A stretch of 64,000 nucleotides of DNA. Source: Prostheceraeus crozeri (lineage: Eukaryota > Platyhelminthes > Polycladida > Euryleptidae). The notes under the pieces are model-generated. The model was not told where the DNA came from. It made no database searches and worked only from the letters and a program-made list of their open reading frames with translations. A program made the translations under genes and the position numbers. Shown here one piece after another: positions 1-11,658 of the stretch. Location of the stretch: assembly GCA_907163375.1 (NCBI GenBank), contig CAJQUW010001664.1, forward strand, positions 1 to 64,000. Reading direction: 5' to 3'. Each line of letters opens with the position of its first letter. Position 1 is the stretch's first letter.

Positions 1-3000
1 CAGCGAAAACTTTTTCTCTGCGATTGAGCTGGAAATACACCATTTCCATGTAGAATTTGACGCTGAATCCGAATCTGGCCTCCGTTTTCCCACCCGATGC
101 TTCGTTTTGGCTCTACAGTAGGCAGCCATCGCAAAAATTCTAACTCTGTCGTTTTTCCGAAAAATGTTGAAAATTTTTCTCTCTGATTGACTTGAAACTC
201 ACCATACAGATAGAGAATTTCACGCTGATTCCAAATCTGAAATCCGTTTTCCAATCCGATGCTTCGTTTTGAAGCTAGTGCCCAAAACGTCCCAAATTCT
301 AACTCTGTCGTTTTTCGCCAATGTCCCAAAATCTTAAATGGCGTCTCACATCTAAACGAAGACAGATAGGAACAAGCCGATTCTTTCACTGAATTTGTCT
401 CACTCTTAGCTTTCAAACGAGCTATGGCACGACAAAATCCGTCCACTGGAAGCCAAAATCGAAGCAAGCTGTCCAGAGGGGGGGGACGTCAGCGAAAATT
501 TTTTCTCTCCGATTGAGCTGGAAATACACCATTTCCATGTAGAATTTGACGCTGAATCCGAATCTGGCCTCCGTTTTCCCACCCGATGCTTCGTTTTGGC
601 TCTACAGTAGGCAGCCATCGCAAAAATTCTAACTCTGTCGTTTTTCCGAAAAATGTTGAAAATTTTTTCTCGCCGATTGCCTTGAAACTCACCATACAGA
701 TAGAGAATTTCACGCTGATTCCAAATCTGAAATCCGTTTTCCAATCCGATGCTTCGTTTTGAAGCTAGTGCCCAAAACGTCCCAAATTCTAACTCTGTCG
801 TTTTTCGCCAATGTCCCAAAATCTTAAATGGCGTCTCACATCTAAACGAAGACAGATAGGAACAAGCCGATTCTTTCACTGAATTTGTCTCACTCTTAGC
901 TTTCAAACGAGCTATGGCACGACAAAATCCGTCCACTGGAAGCCAAAATCGAAGCAAGCTGTCCAGAGGGGGTGGGGCGTCAGCGAAAACTTTTTCTCTG
1001 CGATTGAGCTGGAAATACACCATTTCCATGTAGAATTTGACGCTGAATCCGAATCTGGCCTCCGTTTTCCCACCCGATGCTTCGTTTTGGCTCTACAGTA
1101 GGCAGCCATCGCAAAAATTCTAACTCTGTCGTTTTTCCGAAAAATGTTGAAAATTTTTCTCTCTGATTGACTTGAAACTCACCATACAGATAGAGAATTT
1201 CACGCTGATTCCAAATCTGAAATCCGTTTTCCAATCCGATGCTTCGTTTTGAAGCTAGAGCCCAAAACGTCCCAAATTCTAACTCTGTCGTTTTTCGCCA
1301 ATGTCCCAAAATCTTAAATGGCGTCTCACATCTAAACGAAGACAGATAGGAACAAGCCGATTCTTTCACTGAATTTGTCTCACTCTTAGCTTTCAAACGA
1401 GCTATGGCACGACAAAATCCGTCCACTGGAAGCCAAAATCGAAGCAAGCTGTCCAGAGGGGGTGGGGCGTCAGCGAAAACTTTTTCTCTGCGATTGAGCT
1501 GGAAATACACCATTTCCATGTAGAATTTGACGCTGAATCCGAATCTGGCCTCCGTTTTCCCATCCGATGCTTCGTTTTGGCTCTACAGTAGGCAGCCATC
1601 GCAAAAATTCTAACTCTGTCGTTTTTCCGAAAAATGTTGAAAATTTTTTCTCTCCGATTGACTTGAAACTCACCATACAGATAGAGAATTTCACGCTGAT
1701 TCCAAATCTGAAATCCGTTTTCCAATCCGATGCTTCGTTTTGAAGCTAGTGCCCAAAACGTCCCAAATTCTAACTCTGTCGTTTTTCGCCAATGTCCCAA
1801 AATCTTAAATGGCGTCTCACATCTAAACGAAGACAGATAGGAACAAGCCGATTCTTTCACTGAATTTGTCTCACTCTTAGCTTTCAAACGAGCTATGGCA
1901 CGACAAAATCCGTCCACTGGAAGCCAAAATCGAAGCAAGCTGTCCAGAGGGGGTGGGGCGTCAGCGAAAACTTTTTCTCTCCGATTGAGCTGGAAATACA
2001 CCATTTCCATGTAGAATTTGACGCTGAATCCGAATCTGGCCTCCGTTTTCCCACCCGATGCTTCGTTTTGGCTCTACAGTAGGCAGCCATCGCAAAAATT
2101 CTAACTCTGTCGTTTTTCCGAAAAATGTTGAAAATTTTTCTCTCTGATTGACTTGAAACTCACCATACAGATAGAGAATTTCACGCTGATTCCAAATCTG
2201 AAATCCGTTTTCCAATCCGATGCTTCGTTTTGAAGCTAGTGCCCAAAACGTCCCAAATTCTAACTCTGTCGTTTTTCGCCAATGTCCCAAAATCTTAAAT
2301 GGCGTCTCACATCTAAACGAAGACAGATAGGAACAAGCCGATTCTTTCACTGAATTTGTCTCACTCTTAGCTTTCAAACGAGCTATGGCACGACAAAATC
2401 CGTCCACTGGAAGCCAAAATCGAAGCAAGCTGTCCAGAGGGGGTGGGGCGTCAGCGAAAACTTTTTCTCTGCGATTGAGCTGGAAATACACCATTTCCAT
2501 GTAGAATTTGACGCTGAATCCGAATCTGGCCTCCGTTTTCCCATCCGATGCTTCGTTTTGGCTCTACAGTAGGCAGCCATCGCAAAAATTCTAACTCTGT
2601 CGTTTTTCCGAAAAATGTTGAAAATTTTTTCTCGCCGATTGACTTGAAACTCACCATACAGATAGAGAATTTCACGCTGATTCCAAATCTGAAATCCGTT
2701 TTCCAATCCGATGCTTCGTTTTGAAGCTAGTGCCCAAAACGTCCCAAATTCTAACTCTGTCGTTTTTCGCCAATGTCCCAAAATCTTAAATGGCGTCTCA
2801 CATCTAAACGAAGACAGATAGGAACAAGCCGATTCTTTCACTGAATTTGTCTCACTCTTAGCTTTCAAACGAGCTATGGCACGACAAAATCCGTCCACTG
2901 GAAGCCAAAATCGAAGCAAGCTGTCCAGAGGGGGTGGGGCGTCAGCGAAAACTTTTTCTCTCCGATTGAGCTGGAAATACACCATTTCCATGTAGAATTT

Positions 3001-6000
3001 GACGCTGAATCCGAATCTGGCCTCCGTTTTCCCACCCGATGCTTCGTTTTGGCTCTACAGTAGGCAGCCATCGCAAAAATTCTAACTCTGTCGTTTTTCC
3101 GAAAAATGTTGAAAATTTTTTCTCTCCGATTGACTTGAAACTCACCATACAGATAGAGAATTTCACGCTGATTCCAAATCTGAAATCCGTTTTCCAATCC
3201 GATGCTTCGTTTTGAAGCTAGTGCCCAAAACGTCCCAAATTCTAACTCTGTCGTTTTTCGCCAATGTCCCAAAATCTTAAATGGCGTCTCACATCTAAAC
3301 GAAGACAGATAGGAACAAGCCGATTCTTTCACTGAATTTGTCTCACTCTTAGCTTTCAAACGAGCTATGGCACGACAAAATCCGTCCACTGGAAGCCAAA
3401 ATCGAAGCAAGCTGTCCAGAGGGGGTGGGGCGTCAGCGAAAACTTTTTCTCTCCGATTGAGCTGGAAATACACCATTTCCATGTAGAATTTGACGCTGAA
3501 TCCGAATCTGGCCTCCGTTTTCCCACCCGATGCTTCGTTTTGGCTCTACAGTAGGCAGCCATCGCAAAAATTCTAACTCTGTCGTTTTTCCGAAAAATGT
3601 TGAAAATTTTTCTCTCTGATTGACTTGAAACTCACCATACAGATAGAGAATTTCACGCTGATTCCAAATCTGAAATCCGTTTTCCAATCCGATGCTTCGT
3701 TTTGAAGCTAGTGCCCAAAACGTCCCAAATTCTAACTCTGTCGTTTTTCGCCAATGTCCCAAAATCTTAAATGGCGTCTCACATCTAAACGAAGACAGAT
3801 AGGAACAAGCCGATTCTTTCACTGAATTTGTCTCACTCTTAGCTTTCAAACGAGCTATGGCACGACAAAATCCGTCCACTGGAAGCCAAAATCGAAGCAA
3901 GCTGTCCAGAGGGGGTGGGGCGTCAGCGAAAACTTTTTCTCTGCGATTGAGCTGGAAATACACCATTTCCATGTAGAATTTGACGCTGAATCCGAATCTG
4001 GCCTCCGTTTTCCCACCCGATGCTTCGTTTTGGCTCTACAGTAGGCAGCCATCGCAAAAATTCTAACTCTGTCGTTTTTCCGAAAAATGTTGAAAATTTT
4101 TCTCTCCGATTGACTTGAAACTCACCATACAGATAGAGAATTTCACGCTGATTCCAAATCTGAAATCCGTTTTCCAATCCGATGCTTCGTTTTGAAGCTA
4201 GTGCCCAAAACGTCCCAAATTCTAACTCTGTCGTTTTTCGCCAATGTCCCAAAATCTTAAATGGCGTCTCACATCTAAACGAAGACAGATAGGAACAAGC
4301 CGATTCTTTCACTGAATTTGTCTCACTCTTAGCTTTCAAACGAGCTATGGCACGACAAAATCCGTCCACTGGAAGCCAAAATCGAAGCAAGCTGTCCAGA
4401 GGGGGTGGGGCGTCAGCGAAAACTTTTTCTCTGCGATTGAGCTGGAAATACACCATTTCCATGTAGAATTTGACGCTGAATCCGAATCTGGCCTCCGTTT
4501 TCCCACCCGATGCTTCGTTTTGGCTCTACAGTAGGCAGCCATCGCAAAAATTCTAACTCTGTCGTTTTTCCGAAAAATGTTGAAAATTTTTCTCTCTGAT
4601 TGACTTGAAACTCACCATACAGATAGAGAATTTCACGCTGATTCCAAATCTGAAATCCGTTTTCCAATCCGATGCTTCGTTTTGAAGCTAGTGCCCAAAA
4701 CGTCCCAAATTCTAACTCTGTCGTTTTTCGCCAATGTCCCAAAATCTTAAATGGCGTCTCACATCTAAACGAAGACAGATAGGAACAAGCCGATTCTTTC
4801 ACTGAATTTGTCTCACTCTTAGCTTTCAAACGAGCTATGGCACGACAAAATCCGTCCACTGGAAGCCAAAATCGAAGCGAGCTGTCCAGAGGGGGTGGGG
4901 CGTCAGCGAAAATTTTTTCTCTCCGATTGAGCTGGAAATACACCATTTCCATGTAGAATTTGACGCTGAATCCGAATCTGGCCTCCGTTTTCCCATCCGA
5001 TGCTTCGTTTTGGCTCTACAGTAGGCAGCCATCGCAAAAATTCTAACTCTGTCGTTTTTCCGAAAAATGTTGAAAATTTTTTCTCGCCGATTGCCTTGAA
5101 ACTCACCATACAGATAGAGAATTTCACGCTGATTCCAAATCTGAAATCCGTTTTCCAATCCGATGCTTCGTTTTGAAGCTAGTGCCCAAAACGTCCCAAA
5201 TTCTAACTCTGTCGTTTTTCGCCAATGTCCCAAAATCTTAAATGGCGTCTCACATCTAAACGAAGACAGATAGGAACAAGCCGATTCTTTCACTGAATTT
5301 GTCTCACTCTTAGCTTTCAAACGAGCTATGGCACGACAAAATCCGTCCACTGGAAGCCAAAATCGAAGCAAGCTGTCCAGAGGGGGTGGGGCGTCAGCGA
5401 AAACTTTTTCTCTGCGATTGAGCTGGAAATACACCATTTCCATGTAGAATTTGACGCTGAATCCGAATCTGGCCTCCGTTTTCCCACCCGATGCTTCGTT
5501 TTGGCTCTACAGTAGGCAGCCATCGCAAAAATTCTAACTCTGTCGTTTTTCCGAAAAATGTTGAAAATTTTTCTCTCCGATTGACTTGAAACTCACCATA
5601 CAGATAGAGAATTTCACGCTGATTCCAAATCTGAAATCCGTTTTCCAATCCGATGCTTCGTTTTGAAGCTAGTGCCCAAAACGTCCCAAATTCTAACTCT
5701 GTCGTTTTTCGCCAATGTCCCAAAATCTTAAATGGCGTCTCACATCTAAACGAAGACAGATAGGAACAAGCCGATTCTTTCACTGAATTTGTCTCACTCT
5801 TAGCTTTCAAACGAGCTATGGCACGACAAAATCCGTCCACTGGAAGCCAAAATCGAAGCAAGCTGTCCAGAGGGGGTGGGGCGTCAGCGAAAACTTTTTC
5901 TCTGCGATTGAGCTGGAAATACACCATTTCCATGTAGAATTTGACGCTGAATCCGAATCTGGCCTCCGTTTTCCCATCCGATGCTTCGTTTTGGCTCTAC

Positions 6001-9000
6001 AGTAGGCAGCCATCGCAAAAATTCTAACTCTGTCGTTTTTCCGAAAAATGTTGAAAATTTTTTCTCGCCGATTGCCTTGAAACTCACCATACAGATAGAG
6101 AATTTCACGCTGATTCCAAATCTGAAATCCGTTTTCCAATCCGATGCTTCGTTTTGAAGCTAGTGCCCAAAACGTCCCAAATTCTAACTCTGTCGTTTTT
6201 CGCCAATGTCCCAAAATCTTAAATGGCGTCTCACATCTAAACGAAGACAGATAGGAACAAGCCGATTCTTTCACTGAATTTGTCTCACTCTTAGCTTTCA
6301 AACGAGCTATGGCACGACAAAATCCGTCCACTGGAAGCCAAAATCGAAGCAAGCTGTCCAGAGGGGGTGGGGCGTCAGCGAAAACTTTTTCTCTGCGATT
6401 GAGCTGGAAATACACCATTTCCATGTAGAATTTGACGCTGAATCCGAATCTGGCCTCCGTTTTCCCACCCGATGCTTCGTTTTGGCTCTACAGTAGGCAG
6501 CCATCGCAAAAATTCTAACTCTGTCGTTTTTCCGAAAAATGTTGAAAATTTTTCTCTCCGATTGACTTGAAACTCACCATACAGATAGAGAATTTCACGC
6601 TGATTCCAAATCTGAAATCCGTTTTCCAATCCGATGCTTCGTTTTGAAGCTAGTGCCCAAAACGTCCCAAATTCTAACTCTGTCGTTTTTCGCCAATGTC
6701 CCAAAATCTTAAATGGCGTCTCACATCTAAACGAAGACAGATAGGAACAAGCCGATTCTTTCACTGAATTTGTCTCACTCTTAGCTTTCAAACGAGCTAT
6801 GGCACGACAAAATCCGTCCACTGGAAGCCAAAATCGAAGCAAGCTGTCCAGAGGGGGTGGGGCGTCAGCGAAAACTTTTTCTCTGCGATTGAGCTGGAAA
6901 TACACCATTTCCATGTAGAATTTGACGCTGAATCCGAATCTGGCCTCCGTTTTCCCACCCGATGCTTCGTTTTGGCTCTACAGTAGGCAGCCATCGCAAA
7001 AATTCTAACTCTGTCGTTTTTCCGAAAAATGTTGAAAATTTTTCTCTCTGATTGACTTGAAACTCACCATACAGATAGAGAATTTCACGCTGATTCCAAA
7101 TCTGAAATCCGTTTTCCAATCCGATGCTTCGTTTTGAAGCTAGTGCCCAAAACGTCCCAAATTCTAACTCTGTCGTTTTTCGCCAATGTCCCAAAATCTT
7201 AAATGGCGTCTCACATCTAAACGAAGACAGATAGGAACAAGCCGATTCTTTCACTGAATTTGTCTCACTCTTAGCTTTCAAACGAGCTATGGCACGACAA
7301 AATCCGTCCACTGGAAGCCAAAATCGAAGCGAGCTGTCCAGAGGGGGTGGGGCGTCAGCGAAAATTTTTTCTCTCCGATTGAGCTGGAAATACACCATTT
7401 CCATGTAGAATTTGACGCTGAATCCGAATCTGGCCTCCGTTTTCCCATCCGATGCTTCGTTTTGGCTCTACAGTAGGCAGCCATCGCAAAAATTCTAACT
7501 CTGTCGTTTTTCCGAAAAATGTTGAAAATTTTTTCTCGCCGATTGCCTTGAAACTCACCATACAGATAGAGAATTTCACGCTGATTCCAAATCTGAAATC
7601 CGTTTTCCAATCCGATGCTTCGTTTTGAAGCTAGTGCCCAAAACGTCCCAAATTCTAACTCTGTCGTTTTTCGCCAATGTCCCAAAATCTTAAATGGCGT
7701 CTCACATCTAAACGAAGACAGATAGGAACAAGCCGATTCTTTCACTGAATTTGTCTCACTCTTAGCTTTCAAACGAGCTATGGCACGACAAAATCCGTCC
7801 ACTGGAAGCCAAAATCGAAGCAAGCTGTCCAGAGGGGGTGGGGCGTCAGCGAAAACTTTTTCTCTCCGATTGAGCTGGAAATACACCATTTCCATGTAGA
7901 ATTTGACGCTGAATCCGAATCTGGCCTCCGTTTTCCCACCCGATGCTTCGTTTTGGCTCTACAGTAGGCAGCCATCGCAAAAATTCTAACTCTGTCGTTT
8001 TTCCGAAAAATGTTGAAAATTTTTCTCTCCGATTGACTTGAAACTCACCATACAGATAGAGAATTTCACGCTGATTCCAAATCTGAAATCCGTTTTCCAA
8101 TCCGATGCTTCGTTTTGAAGCTAGTGCCCAAAACGTCCCAAATTCTAACTCTGTCGTTTTTCGCCAATGTCCCAAAATCTTAAATGGCGTCTCACATCTA
8201 AACGAAGACAGATAGGAACAAGCCGATTCTTTCACTGAATTTGTCTCACTCTTAGCTTTCAAACGAGCTATGGCACGACAAAATCCGTCCACTGGAAGCC
8301 AAAATCGAAGCAAGCTGTCCAGAGGGGGTGGGGCGTCAGCGAAAACTTTTTCTCTGCGATTGAGCTGGAAATACACCATTTCCATGTAGAATTTGACGCT
8401 GAATCCGAATCTGGCCTCCGTTTTCCCATCCGATGCTTCGTTTTGGCTCTACAGTAGGCAGCCATCGCAAAAATTCTAACTCTGTCGTTTTTCCGAAAAA
8501 TGTTGAAAATTTTTCTCTCTGATTGACTTGAAACTCACCATACAGATAGAGAATTTCACGCTGATTCCAAATCTGAAATCCGTTTTCCAATCCGATGCTT
8601 CGTTTTGAAGCTAGTGCCCAAAACGTCCCAAATTCTAACTCTGTCGTTTTTCGCCAATGTCCCAAAATCTTAAATGGCGTCTCACATCTAAACGAAGACA
8701 GATAGGAACAAGCCGATTCTTTCACTGAATTTGTCTCACTCTTAGCTTTCAAACGAGCTATGGCACGACAAAATCCGTCCACTGGAAGCCAAAATCGAAG
8801 CAAGCTGTCCAGAGGGGGTGGGGCGTCAGCGAAAACTTTTTCTCTGCGATTGAGCTGGAAATACACCATTTCCATGTAGAATTTGACGCTGAATCCGAAT
8901 CTGGCCTCCGTTTTCCCACCCGATGCTTCGTTTTGGCTCTACAGTAGGCAGCCATCGCAAAAATTCTAACTCTGTCGTTTTTCCGAAAAATGTTGAAAAT

Positions 9001-9483
9001 TTTTTCTCTCCGATTGACTTGAAACTCACCATACAGATAGAGAATTTCACGCTGATTCCAAATCTGAAATCCGTTTTCCAATCCGATGCTTCGTTTTGAA
9101 GCTAGTGCCCAAAACGTCCCAAATTCTAACTCTGTCGTTTTTCGCCAATGTCCCAAAATCTTAAATGGCGTCTCACATCTAAACGAAGACAGATAGGAAC
9201 AAGCCGATTCTTTCACTGAATTTGTCTCACTCTTAGCTTTCAAACGAGCTATGGCACGACAAAATCCGTCCACTGGAAGCCAAAATCGAAGCAAGCTGTC
9301 CAGAGGGGGTGGGGCGTCAGCGAAAACTTTTTCTCTCCGATTGAGCTGGAAATACACCATTTCCATGTAGAATTTGACGCTGAATCCGAATCTGGCCTCC
9401 GTTTTCCCATCCGATGCTTCGTTTTGGCTCTACAGTAGGCAGCCATCGCAAAAATTCTAACTCTGTCGTTTTTCCGAAAAATG
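1..9483. repeat. 490-bp satellite array, about 19.3 units
   Basis: Head-to-tail repeats with a period of 490-491 bp. The landmark accatttccatg recurs near 48, 538, 1029, 1519 and so on to 9366. Units differ by a few substitutions and a one-base length change in a T-run. Each unit has internal structure: two related blocks about 160 bp apart share ttctaactctgtcgttttt and gatgcttcgttttg, and a third block is more diverged, suggesting an ancestral sub-repeat of about 163 bp. The array runs off the left edge and stops abruptly at 9483. Long minus-strand frames (up to 207 codons) recur, but the period is not a multiple of three and the frames overlap and switch, so I do not call genes. Centromeric or heterochromatic satellite is possible but not shown. 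Confidence 0.97.
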
Positions 9484-9583
9484 AGCTATGGACTTCGCAA
9501 AACTGTGCATGTCTATGTAAATGCAACTCTTTAGGTCATATATAGTTATGACCAGACGATATCTGTGTAAGATTTCAGTTATT

Positions 9584-9628
9584 ATGATGAAAACATGCAT
9601 AAATTTGTAAATCATTCATGTCGACATG
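9584..9628 (+). repeat. Left arm of 45-bp inverted repeat of Penelope-like element 1
   Basis: Exact reverse complement of 11566-11610. On the plus strand it re-encodes the first residues of the element protein (MHKFVNHSCRH), so it is a short inverted copy of the element's own 5' coding end placed at its 3' end. Inverted partial copies of this sort are known around Penelope elements. Confidence 0.9.
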
Positions 9629-9668
9629 TCACAGATAAATATGTACAAGAGATGCAATACTGCTAATG

Positions 9669-11599
9669 CTAAATAAGTTTGCAGCTAAAAAAAGTTCCTT
9701 CATGGTTCAATTGCTTGTTCAGACTAGGGTTATACTTTTTAATAAATAACGCCTCCGTAATATTCAGTTCAAAGTTATTGGACGCTTGTCCCAAGATTTT
9801 AAAGTTACTAGAGTTACAGCTACAGCTACAGTTAAACCTATGATCCGAGATCGCAGACATTTTTTGACTATGTTCCTTGATTCTAGCATTCAAGTGTCTT
9901 AGAGTTCTACCAATATAAGTAGTGTGAGGATCAACCTCACAAGCATAACTATATACGACACATGACTTTAGAACCTTCGGAGTACGGTCTTTGTTCGAAA
10001 AATTTTTCTTAATTTTATTGCAGGTGAAAACCCATCTGATTTGTAACTCCTTGTCAATTTTACGAAAGATATTTTGTAATCTTATTTTAAAATAAACTGA
10101 TTGAATACCAAAAAAAGGGGGTTTTTATTGTATGAGTGTAGGTCATTAAACTTTTTCTCTAAATAATTTTTAATAATGTTGTTGATAAATTGCAACGGAT
10201 ATTCGTTGTTTCTAAAAATGTTGGTGAGTTTCTCCATTTCTTCATGAAACTTCTCCCAAGTGCAGCACACTATGTATGCTCTATTTATCAGAGTGCTCAG
10301 TATGCCTCAGAGATCCACTGTATAGGACAGTTAGCCTTAAAATTCAAGATTAAACCCGGTATAATGTGGTTTCCTATAAACAGAAGTGACTAGTAGCTAT
10401 CATGACATCAGGCTGATGTCTAAGAAAGGTAAACTCTTCCCACCAACTTCAGCGGTGAACTTCATGTTGGGATGCCATGAGTTTAAATAACTAAAGTAAG
10501 ATTCATGGTCATCATCCTCAAAGATTGCTAAAATGTCGTCAACATACCTCACGTAGAGCTTCAGGTTCATACTATTGATGTTGAGAAAATTTGTTTCTAA
10601 TTCACCCATAAATAGGTTACTAAGAGTGGGTGCTAGTGGTCTACCCATACTAAGACCGTCACATTGACGATAGTGTTGTTAAAAGAGAAAATGCCTCCTG
10701 TCGCTAACTGCAACAGCTTTTTGAATGTGTCTCTACTAAAAGGAGGTTTTGACACATCGGAGTTGTAGACTTTATCACAAGCTAGTTCGATGACCTCTTC
10801 TAGAGGAACGTTAGTAAAAAGACTGACCACATCAAAGCTAACAGTTTTGGAATTTTCCGAGAAGTTATACTTATTAAGTCTATCAAGAAGATCCGTATTA
10901 TTTAGAACAGAAAACTCGTTAGGAATAGCTTTGACAATAAATTGGTTGAGATATTTGGCTAAATTATACTCCGCAGTACCAAAGCTACCGACAATAGGTC
11001 GCAGAGGGACATTTTCCTTATGTACCTTAGCTGAGCCATATAATTTACCGTTACATACTCCTTGAGGGGTAATAGAAGCAAAAACTTTTGGATCAATGGA
11101 CCCTTTGACATGTTTGTTTAAAAAATATTTCAGTTTATTTTGTTGTTTAATAACCGGATGATCTAATAGTAGCTCACTGTGGTTGTACGGAATTGGTGTG
11201 AACTTGCTAGAGTCCTCAACTATATCGTTGAGTTTTTTCAAGTAGTCTTCGGTATTGATAACAGCAACACCGTTACCCTCTACCCTTGTCAAAAGGGACG
11301 ATTTTAATTTTGTCATTAGTTCTAAGAGACTTCACCGTTTCAATGTTGTGCTTCGCATATGCTGTTTTAGAGAAATTTTTCATACGTTTGTTGTAATTTT
11401 GCAAAGAGTTTCTAACTTCGTTACAATCATTTTTGGAAATTTTATCCTTCGAGTGGTAGACCGCCTTTTCTAGTTGGCAAGTCAAGCTGATAGCATCACT
11501 ATCGCAAGTAAACGAGGGATGTTTTAACCCCGTTTTCAAGCATTCTAGTTGTTCATTATTTAATTCATGTCGACATGAATGATTTACAAATTTATGCAT
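9669..11599 (-). pseudogene. Penelope-like RT / GIY-YIG endonuclease, frameshifted
   Basis: Read from 11599 downward. An N-terminal segment begins MHKFVNHSCRH and ends KIVPFDKG. A frameshift near 11280 leads to NGVAVI and the RT body with YGSAKVHKENVPLRPIVG and the motif-A block SFDVVSLFTNVP. A second frameshift near 10650 leads to GRPLAPTLSNLFMGE and the catalytic YVRYVDDIL. A linker at 10082-10270 follows. After a further shift, the frame running to 9669 carries the GIY-YIG endonuclease with VVYSYACE, YIGRTLRHL and ARIKEH. An intact protein would reverse-transcribe the element RNA primed at a nick made by the endonuclease. At least three frameshifts make this copy non-functional, though the catalytic motifs are still legible. 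Confidence 0.85.
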
Positions 11600-11610
11600 G
11601 TTTTCATCAT
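11566..11610 (-). repeat. Right arm of 45-bp inverted repeat of Penelope-like element 1
   Basis: This arm spans the start codon region of the element protein and matches 9584-9628 in reverse complement without a mismatch. It contains the palindrome catgtcgacatg. Confidence 0.9.
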
Positions 11611-11658
11611 TGTAATCTAGTATTAACCATCTCTTACGATGTATTGATTTCAGTTATT

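Larger units (their letters stand above)
9584..11645 (-). mobile_element. Penelope-like element 1 (GIY-YIG type), decayed
   Basis: A minus-strand Penelope-like retroelement about 100 bp from the satellite edge. It is bounded by a 45-bp perfect inverted repeat (9584-9628 and 11566-11610). The 13-bp word gatttcagttatt lies immediately outside the left arm (9571-9583) and again at 11646-11658. It is a candidate target-site duplication, which would place the 5' end at 11645. The inside encodes a Penelope N-terminal region, reverse transcriptase and GIY-YIG endonuclease in several shifted frames. Family assignment is strong; exact borders are inferred. Confidence 0.85.

Noticed and set aside
406-9366. 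Recurrent minus-strand open frames of 179-207 codons across the satellite as a tandem gene family
   Set aside because: The period (490-491) is not a multiple of three, frames overlap in several phases, and substitutions do not favour synonymous sites by eye. A low-stop satellite explains them.
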